Shown in pieces: positions 58,312-64,000 of a stretch of 64,000 bases of DNA (its first letter is position 1; each line of letters opens with the position of its first letter). The position numbers were made by a program, and so were the translations under genes. Below the pieces are notes generated by a model, which was not told the origin of the DNA, made no database searches, and saw only the letters and a program-made list of their open reading frames with translations. The DNA comes from CAWANP01 sp963783445 (GTDB lineage Bacteria > Chloroflexota > Anaerolineae > JAAYZQ01): the NCBI GenBank assembly GCA_963783445.1, contig CAWANP010000014.1, forward strand, positions 119,569-183,568. The letters are read 5' to 3'.

Positions 58312-58674
58312 ATGGATGCACCCGAGCTGATCACACTTTATGAAGCAGGGGAACGCAACTTTAGCTGGGCCAACCTATCCCAGGCCGATCTGAGCGGGGC
58401 AGTGCTGCCCAGAGCCGTCCTGTACCACGTCAACCTTAGCGGGGCCAATCTGAAAGGAGCCAATCTGGACAGGGCCGAGCTGATCGGGGCAAACCTGCGC
58501 GAGGCAGTCCTGCGCGAGGCCATCCTGACCGGGGCCAACCTGCGCGAGGCCAACCTGGGCATGGCCGACCTGGCATGGGCCAACCTGTCCAGGGCCAAAG
58601 TAACCAGCGAGCAGCTCGACAAAGCCGCGTCCCTGAAAGGCGCAACCATGCCCGACGGCACGAAGCACGAGTAA
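58312..58674 (+). CDS. short pentapeptide-repeat protein
   Basis: 120-residue paralogue of the 56193 protein with the same cap (MDAPELITLYEAGERNFSWA) and tail (KVTSEQLDKAASLKGATMPD + GTKHE), but only about 14 pentapeptides. No ORF-disrupting change. ATG 58312 is preceded by GGGGGAAGGGACAAGG. The common ends with different repeat numbers suggest expansion or loss of internal repeats after duplication. Confidence 0.82.
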   Translation: MDAPELITLYEAGERNFSWANLSQADLSGAVLPRAVLYHVNLSGANLKGANLDRAELIGANLREAVLREAILTGANLREANLGMADLAWANLSRAKVTSEQLDKAASLKGATMPDGTKHE

Positions 58675-58868
58675 GCAGCGGGGGCCGGCTGGAGGGCGAG
58701 CCGGTGGCGTTGGCCATTGACGTGCCAGAGCAGAAGCTGGTGATTCTATACGATGATGGGCGGCAACATAAGCCCAAGCGCCTGTCCGGAAAATCGACAA
58801 GACGCCACCTGCTTCTGCAGTTATGGGCAATTGGCGAGGATGATTACGCGGCGGAGGACTCTTGCCGG

Positions 58869-59187
58869 CTACATGCCCAGGATGGACATGTCCTTGCCAA
58901 AGAGACCCAGTCTGTCCCCATCACCAACCGGTATCCCCAGATCCCAATCGCCGAGGCTGTCGCCAACCTGCTGGTAGCCGTAGTATTTGCCCATGGCCGT
59001 CCGGGTTGAGAGCAGCTTGGCGTTGACAAAGATGTGATTGACCTCTTCGACCGGGATTCCCTCCCTGCTCTAGAAGCGATGCGATGGTCTCGTCGGGCCG
59101 TTGTTTGTGCATCAGGACGCTGTCATGACCTGCCTGGGTGCTCCCGTTGTATTGACGCAGTTTTCCGTACAGGTGAACCTCTACCAT
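58869..59187 (-). CDS. MoaD/ThiS-like ubiquitin-fold protein, one frameshift
   Basis: About 106 codons from ATG 59187 (MVEVHLYGKLRQYNGSTQAG) to TAG 58869. Removing one G from a GGGAGGG run near 59065 joins DETIASLLEQG to GIPVEEVNHIFVNAKLLSTR and VGDGDRLGLFGKDMSILGM, the strand order of MoaD/ThiS sulfur-carrier folds (GI-xxExVxxIFVN...DGDRLGLFPP). The C-terminus is not GG, so a classic thiocarboxylate carrier is doubtful. GGAAGG six bases upstream. It lies downstream of groEL on the same strand, past a hairpin, so it is probably a separate unit. Confidence 0.65.
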
Positions 59188-59377
59188 AATCATCCTTCCT
59201 TTCTTCTTGCGATCCAGCCCAGTCAGGCTGCTTTGATAGCTCCTCGCGGGTCCGTGACCCACTAAATCGTCGGACAGGCTCTGTGTCCGTGGGCCACGGA
59301 CCCTGCTTGAACGGAGGAGAACTCGGGCCGGGGCCAACCTCAGGAGTGCGGACCGCAGGCTGCTGTTCTCAAGATAG

Positions 59378-59420
59378 GGAACGGGGGCCACGCTACAGGC
59401 CGGGACGTGGCCCCCGTTCC
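59378..59420 (-). terminator. 15-base hairpin after groEL
   Basis: GGAACGGGGGCCACG (59378-59392) and its exact complement (59406-59420), 13-base loop, 14 bases past the groEL stop. It is a probable terminator, although the T-run is poor. Confidence 0.65.
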
Positions 59421-59433
59421 GCTTCGTTCCCGT

Positions 59434-61069
59434 TTAGTATTCGGGCATGGGCGGCATCTGCGGTTGTTCTTTCTCCGGGATGTCGGTGACGAGCGCCTCG
59501 GTGGTCAGGATCATGGATCCGATGCTGGCCGCGTTCTCCACCGCACTGCGCGTCACCTTCACCGGGTCGATGATGCCCTGCGTTACCATGTTCACATACA
59601 CCTCGCGCAGGACGTCGTAGCCGACCTGAGCGTCGTCTTGCTCCTTCTGCTGCCGGCGCACGTTGTCAACAATGACCGCCCCGTCCTTCCCGGCGTTGAT
59701 CGCCAACTGGCGCATCGGCTCCTCCAACGCCCGCCGTACGATGGCCACCCCCGTCTGCTCGTCGGCGAACTCCATCTTGATGTCCGCCAAGGCCGGCACA
59801 GCGTTGATCAGCGCCACGCCACCACCGGGAACGATGCCTTCCTCCACCGCCGCCCTCGTCGCGCTCAACGCGTCCTCGACGCGATGCTTCTTCTCCTTCA
59901 GCTCCACCTCGGTGCCGGCGCCCACGCGGATGATGGCCACTCCACCCGACAGCTTGGCCAGCCGCTCCTGCAGTTTTTCCGTGTCATAGTCCGAGGTGCT
60001 GGCCTCGATCTCGGCCTTGATCTCGTTGATGCGGCCCAGGATGGCTGTGCTGATAGCCTCGTCCTCGATGCCGACGATGGTCGTCTCTTCCTTCGTCGAG
60101 ATGACCTTGACCGCCCGGCCCAGGTCGCTGATCTGCGCCGTTTCCAGCTTGCGACCCATCTCTGCGGTGATGACCTGCCCACCAGTTAGTACCGCGATGT
60201 CCTGGAACATTGCTTTCCGCCGGTCGCCAAAACCGGGCGCTTTCACCGCCAGGCAGTTGAACACACCCCGTAGCTTGTTCAGCACCAGCGTCGCCAGCGC
60301 CTCGCCGTCCACGTCCTCGGAGATGATCACCAGGTTCTTCCGTCCCGTCTGCACCATCTTTTCCAGGAGGGGGAGGATGTCCTGTGCCGACGAGATCTTT
60401 TTGTCGTGGATCAGGATCAGCGGATCCTCCATCACCGCCTCCATCCGCTCCGGGTCGGTCACAAAGTAAGGCGAGATGTAGCCGCGGTCGAACTGCATGC
60501 CCTCCACGTACTCGGTCTCGAAGGCCAGGCCCTTGCTCTCCTCGACGGTGATGACGCCGTCCTTGCCCACCTTTTCCATGACCTCGGCGATCAGCTCGCC
60601 GATCTCCACTGTCGTTGGCCGAGATGGCGGCCACGTTGGCGATCTCTTCCTTGGTGTCGATGTCCTGGGCCATGTCGCGCAGGGCCTGCACCGCTGCCTC
60701 GGCCGCTTTGGCGATGCCGTTCTTGATGAGCATCGGGTTGGCGCCAGCGGCAACGTTCTTTAGGCCTTCGGTGACGATCATCTGCGCCAGCACGGTGGCC
60801 GTGGTGGTGCCGTCGCCGGCCACATCGTTGGTTTTGGTCGCCGCTTCCTTCAGCAACTGGGCGCCCATGTTCTCCAACGGCTCTTCCAGTTCGATCTCCT
60901 TGGCCACCGTCACGCCGTCGTGGGTGATGGTCGGCGCGCCCCACTTTTTATCCAACGCTACGTTGCGGCCCTTGGGCCCCAGCGTGACCTTGACTGCATT
61001 GGCCAGCGCATCGACCCCGGTCTTGAGCGCCCGTCGCGCATTGTCGGAAAATACCAGTTGTTTTGCCAT
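59434..61069 (-). CDS. groEL: chaperonin GroEL, one frameshift
   Basis: 60-kDa chaperonin subunit that folds proteins in an ATP-driven double ring with GroES. Typical start AKQLVFSDNARRALKTGVDA; ATP-site GDGTTTATVLAQ; substrate-binding apical region (YISPYFVTDPERMEAVMEDP); GGGVALINAVPAL. It ends PEKEQPQMPPMPEY without the usual GGM repeats. The frame breaks near 60617, where an extra G in AGTGGAGATC separates AISANDS from EIGELIAEVMEKVG. Removing it gives the family-perfect junction, so an assembly error is likely. AGAGGAG nine bases upstream of ATG 61069. Second gene after groES with a 71-base gap. Confidence 0.95.
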
Positions 61070-61140
61070 TTCTTGTCACTCCTCTTGGCTATTCGTCCTT
61101 GATCATTGGTCTTTGGCCCCTGGTCATTCCAGGATAGCGG

Positions 61141-61434
61141 CTATACGAGTATAGCCAGGATGTCGCCTTCCTTGAGGATCAGGACCTTCTTGTCCTCCAG
61201 CTTGACCTCGGTGCCGCCGTACTTGGCGAACAGTACCCGGTCGCCCTCGGCAACGTCCATGGGAATACGCTTGCCGTCCTCGTCCTTTCGGCCCGGACCG
61301 ACGGCGATGACCTTGCCCTCCTGGGGCTTTTCCTTGGCGGTCTCTGGCACGTAGATGCCACTGGCCGTCATTTCCTCCTGCTCGGTGGGTTCCACCACCA
61401 CTCGGTCTGCTAAAGGTTTGAGTTTGAGAGCCAT
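61141..61434 (-). CDS. groES: co-chaperonin GroES
   Basis: 97-residue 10-kDa lid of the GroEL chaperonin: LKPLADRVVVEPTEQEEMTA, SGIYVPETAKEKPQEGKVIA, GDRVLFAKYGGTEVKLEDKK. AAGGAG nine bases before ATG 61434 (MALKLKPL) supports this start; the frame is open six codons further. First gene of the groES-groEL operon. I looked for a CIRCE operator (TTAGCACTC...GAGTGCTAA) in the 170 bases upstream and saw none, so HrcA control is not supported by sequence. Confidence 0.95.
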   Translation of the reverse strand: MALKLKPLADRVVVEPTEQEEMTASGIYVPETAKEKPQEGKVIAVGPGRKDEDGKRIPMDVAEGDRVLFAKYGGTEVKLEDKKVLILKEGDILAILV

Positions 61435-61602
61435 TTGACTTTTCTCCTTCACAATATGATCTTGCTTGACACGACTATCTCCAATTTCAGAACCATGTTT
61501 TCACGCTGCGCAACCATTGAAACACCGACCAAAGAGGAGCGGAAGAATCCGTTGTGCGGACGGAAGCGAGGTTTCCATCTCTGACCATTTCATCACCCGA
61601 TC

Positions 61603-62751
61603 TCAATAGCGGAACACTGCTGCAAGCGAAGCATGATCGGGCATCTGTTCTGGCTCAACCGCGTAGACAGTTCCCCCGTTCAGAATGGACTGGATAGTAG
61701 CCAGGTCAAGGAGATCCTCGTCACCAGGCTCGGGGTCCTGGTGCTCGTGGATTGTGTTCGTGCTTGGGTCATAATTGCCCCACACCTGAATACCGACGGC
61801 GACAAACAAACTATCCACCTGCCCGTGATGCGCTGCCAGAACGGCCTCCTTCACATCGGCTGTGGTTTGTCCGGTACCGACCAATTGACTGTATTGAGCG
61901 GTCGCTTTTTCTCGTGCCTTCATAAAGGTGGGCTGCACGAGCGGCCAGGCTTGGGCATGTAATTCTTCGGGCGTTAGCTCCTCCGGGTTGCCTGGAATTC
62001 CCTCCTCTAGAAGATGAGGATATGAGTTTGCTTCTTTGTATAGTGGGAAGAGGTACTCGACCCCTGCCAGCACGAGAGGTGATTGCCCGCCTGTGAGCAG
62101 GTTGGGTAACCCATCGTCAATCATATGAAACCAACGCAGAATCCTGTCTTTGGCTTCGTCACCGATGTCTTGACCATGAAACATGGTCGAGTGACCTCCG
62201 GTTCCCGATGACGTGCCGCTATGAGACTGTAACTGTTTTTCGAACCGCTCATATTGAAGCGCCTCGGCCATGCTTGTGGGCATGCTTTCCAGGTCGATCT
62301 CATCCACTGTGTACCGTGTGCCTTGCAGCAACCTGACCTGGTTCTGGCTAAGAGCCAGGATGTAAAAGTGGCCGTCGCTGGCAAAGAAGGGCAGCAGCGG
62401 TCTGCGATGAAAATGGTCCGAGATCACCACCAGTTCTTCAAATGGGAGAGGAAGACGATAGTAGTGAAACTCTTCTGCCGTAAAGAATACCGCCAAACCG
62501 TCGCTCTGGTGCGTCCAGAAGCCCGGCTCCTGTACTAGGCGCTGAGCTGGCTTCAGTATCTCCCGCACGTCCGGGGAGCGCAAGCCCTTGTCCAGCAAGC
62601 GCTCCTCCACCTCGCGAAGCAAATTCCTGAAGCGAATTGGGTCCTGTTCAGTTTCTCGCCCTCGCCGATGCGTAGGCATAAACAGCGAGACGCACCAACC
62701 AGGATATCTGGTTAGAAAGGTCTTTAATTCCTCCTTGGTTATTATGTCCAT
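61603..62751 (-). CDS. BaeRF-family (bacterial archaeo-eukaryotic release factor-like) protein
   Basis: 382-residue soluble protein of the bacterial eRF1-like family (BaeRF type). Seen: CVSLFMPTHRRGRETEQDPI, GLAVFFTAEEFHYYRLPLPF, HFYILALSQNQVRLLQGTRY, SPLVLAGVEYLFPLYKEANS, VKEAVLAAHHGQVDSLFVAV. These fit the three-part eRF1/Pelota-like layout with a central nuclease-like domain and a C-terminal ribosome-stalk-like domain. Function is unproven; roles in stress and ribosome rescue are proposed. AAAGGAG nine bases before ATG 62751. A strong promoter lies about 300 bases upstream, but a hairpin with a T-run lies between. Confidence 0.8.
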   Translation of the reverse strand: MDIITKEELKTFLTRYPGWCVSLFMPTHRRGRETEQDPIRFRNLLREVEERLLDKGLRSPDVREILKPAQRLVQEPGFWTHQSDGLAVFFTAEEFHYYRLPLPFEELVVISDHFHRRPLLPFFASDGHFYILALSQNQVRLLQGTRYTVDEIDLESMPTSMAEALQYERFEKQLQSHSGTSSGTGGHSTMFHGQDIGDEAKDRILRWFHMIDDGLPNLLTGGQSPLVLAGVEYLFPLYKEANSYPHLLEEGIPGNPEELTPEELHAQAWPLVQPTFMKAREKATAQYSQLVGTGQTTADVKEAVLAAHHGQVDSLFVAVGIQVWGNYDPSTNTIHEHQDPEPGDEDLLDLATIQSILNGGTVYAVEPEQMPDHASLAAVFRY

Positions 62752-62983
62752 ATAGAGAGTCTCCTTTTGTGGTTGCTATCTCGGATACAGTAAACAGAAA
62801 GCAGGCTAGCGAATAAGAATTCCTGTGGCATGAAGCTGCCGAATAATGGCTATCCTGCGGAGAGCTTGGCCGAGCGCTATACATTGTACCCTGGCCTCGC
62901 CGAAACTTCCTATCTGTCAAGCAGCTCGGGGATATGATCGTCTCTCATCTGCGTGCCACTGGTAGTCGTGGTGCAAACCGCCC

Positions 62984-63018
62984 AAAAAGAGCACCCAGAC
63001 TGGTAATAGCCTGGGTGC
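62984..63018 (-). terminator. intrinsic terminator, also a possible attenuator
   Basis: Minus strand: GCACCCAG (63018-63011) pairs with CTGGGTGC (62998-62991), followed by TCTTTTT. It lies 170 bases past the pyrophosphatase stop but also about 40 bases after the start expected from the promoter at 63065-63093. Confidence 0.75.
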
Positions 63019-63064
63019 CCATCTTCTTTGATCGAACCAGATTCTTACTTCATCCTACGCTGTT

Positions 63065-63093
63065 ATAATAACACATCTTCCAAGTTTTGTCAA
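63065..63093 (-). promoter_or_regulatory. sigma70-like promoter upstream of the BaeRF gene
   Basis: TTGACA (63093-63088), 17-base spacer, TATTAT (63070-63065). Transcript start near 63058. Transcription would meet the terminator at 63018-62984 before reaching the BaeRF gene. Confidence 0.78.
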
Positions 63094-63187
63094 GTTTCTG
63101 TAAGGGTATGGCACAATCTATTACTGATCGCAAGCACTCTTGAGCAGACTCTGTGTCGCAAAGCTTGAAGATCTCCAAATGGTCGGG

Positions 63188-63799
63188 CTAGACCCCGTAG
63201 GCATCGCCATAGTCCTCCATCGCCGCTGCCACTACTTGTAGAGCATACTCGCGGTCGTAGACGCTCTTGATGGACATCTGTGATGTCCCTCCGGGCATCA
63301 TCTTGTAGGTATTGAAGTAGTGCCGCAGCCGCTCGACCAGGATGTCGGGTACCTGCGAAATGTCCTCAACGTCTCTCCAGAACTCGTCGTTGTCCAGTAC
63401 GGCGACGATCTTGTCGTCAGCCTCTCCGCCATCGATGGCCTGGATCCCGCCCACCACTCGAGCGGTCAGTATCACCTCAGTGCGGTTGAGTGGCCTCTCA
63501 CTAATGACACAGATGTCCAGCGGATCGGCATCACCGCGCTCAGCATCAGGGGACAGGCGATGCACTCTGCGACCACAGTAGGTGCGGGGAATGAACCCGT
63601 ACAGGGTAGGGGGCTGTGAGGAGGTGCGCTGCGGGCGGTCAACGCGCATGTAGCCGGTGACTTTGTCTATCTCGTACTTGACCAGGTCGAAGGGCGTGAT
63701 CTCGATGTAGGCGTGCACGATCCGGGGTGGCTCAGGGCCGACCTCCAGTCCATGCCAGGGATGAGGCCGCCAGCGGTAAAAGGGGTCAGGAAAAGCCAT
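63188..63799 (-). CDS. ppa: inorganic pyrophosphatase
   Basis: 203-residue family I pyrophosphatase that hydrolyses PPi to phosphate. Features: ITPFDLVKYEIDKVTGYMRV (family N-terminal E-K-Y-E pattern), TLYGFIPRTYCGRRVHRLSP (Y and R/P loop), metal-site GDADPLDICVISERPL, and DDKIVAVLDNDEFWRDV. GGAGG six bases before ATG 63799 (MAFPDPFYRW) favours this start over 63841. Drives reactions that release PPi, such as that of PPDK in the pyruvate direction. Confidence 0.93.
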   Translation of the reverse strand: MAFPDPFYRWRPHPWHGLEVGPEPPRIVHAYIEITPFDLVKYEIDKVTGYMRVDRPQRTSSQPPTLYGFIPRTYCGRRVHRLSPDAERGDADPLDICVISERPLNRTEVILTARVVGGIQAIDGGEADDKIVAVLDNDEFWRDVEDISQVPDILVERLRHYFNTYKMMPGGTSQMSIKSVYDREYALQVVAAAMEDYGDAYGV

Positions 63800-63896
63800 G
63801 TGCACCTCCCTCCAGATCTCCGCGCTCCGCCAAGAGCGCACCCACGAGCGAATTGCCTATCAGTGGACGGCAACGAACCGGTGCCGCAGCCTACTC

Positions 63897-63924
63897 ATTA
63901 TACAGCAGTTTGGCCGACGGTCAA
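63897..63924 (-). promoter_or_regulatory. sigma70-like promoter of the pyrophosphatase gene
   Basis: TTGACC (63924-63919), 16-base spacer, TATAAT (63902-63897). Leader about 90 bases. Confidence 0.75.
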
Positions 63925-64000
63925 AACGGGCGATGACAACCCGTCTCAGACTTGCATCGCTTCGCTGGTCTATCTTGCATCCTGCCGGATTCATTCGGCC

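Noticed and set aside
58675..58868. Plus-strand frame with GEPVALAIDVPEQKLVILYD after the second pentapeptide gene
   Set aside because: No start codon or ribosome site of its own, and it runs antisense into the better-supported MoaD-like gene.
61435..61602. Expected CIRCE operator upstream of groES
   Set aside because: No TTAGCACTC / GAGTGCTAA pair is present.

Overview
The window is GC-rich bacterial DNA whose gene content points to the phylum Chloroflexota, probably an Anaerolineae-type lineage. The evidence is large MalT/LuxR and BTAD-type STAND regulators, META-domain lipoproteins, an ELWxSDGT-repeat secreted protein ending in a YLPLV tail, pyruvate phosphate dikinase, a BaeRF-family protein and several Ala/Pro/Thr-rich lipoproteins. 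The phylum is inferred from protein character; no rRNA or tRNA gene was found. Sigma70-like promoters with 16-18 base spacers and Shine-Dalgarno sites are easy to see and were used to choose starts.

Layout. 0-13 kb: M29 aminopeptidase, MalT-like regulator, a dead sulfatase-maturase tail next to an intact Cys-type sulfatase, a methyltransferase stub, an IS110 transposase with a long structured non-coding flank (bridge-RNA candidate), a 2H-phosphoesterase/HAD fusion, a DUF4239-like membrane protein and an MscS channel. 13-19 kb: envelope lipoproteins and membrane proteins, several frameshifted. 19-24.7 kb (minus): a methionine/aspartate operon (Cys/Met-metabolism PLP enzyme, lysC, asd, phosphodiesterase) behind a complete promoter, SAM-I riboswitch and terminator. 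24.7-27.2 kb: sparse DNA with fused gene fragments. 27-34 kb: a degenerate SGNH lipoprotein, a BTAD/NB-ARC regulator, two copies of a two-hairpin repeat, an AT-richer cassette and a deleted IS3 element. 33.9-41 kb (minus): ppdK, an ester-cyclase-like protein and a BTAD/AAA regulator. 41-49 kb: small secreted proteins, a stomatin-like protein divergent from a two-gene envelope operon, and the ELWxSDGT protein. 49-55.5 kb (minus): receiver-membrane fusion / SulP transporter / thioesterase operon, and a sulfatase / mannonate-dehydratase-like operon; both start from near-identical promoters. 55.9-58.7 kb: pentapeptide-repeat cluster. 58.8-64 kb (minus): MoaD-like protein, groES-groEL, BaeRF protein and inorganic pyrophosphatase.

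Functional themes are sulfur handling (two sulfatases, a SulP transporter, a SAM-controlled methionine operon) and envelope functions. Many genes between 15 and 42 kb, plus groEL and the MoaD gene, are broken by one-base shifts. Because groEL, lysC, asd and ppdK are all affected while their reading is otherwise family-perfect, I treat most of these as assembly or sequencing indels and annotate each as one gene. Gene fragments that lack whole domains (sulfatase maturase, flippase, URO-D, ppdK tail, istB, IS3, IS630, NmrA) are treated as real decay.
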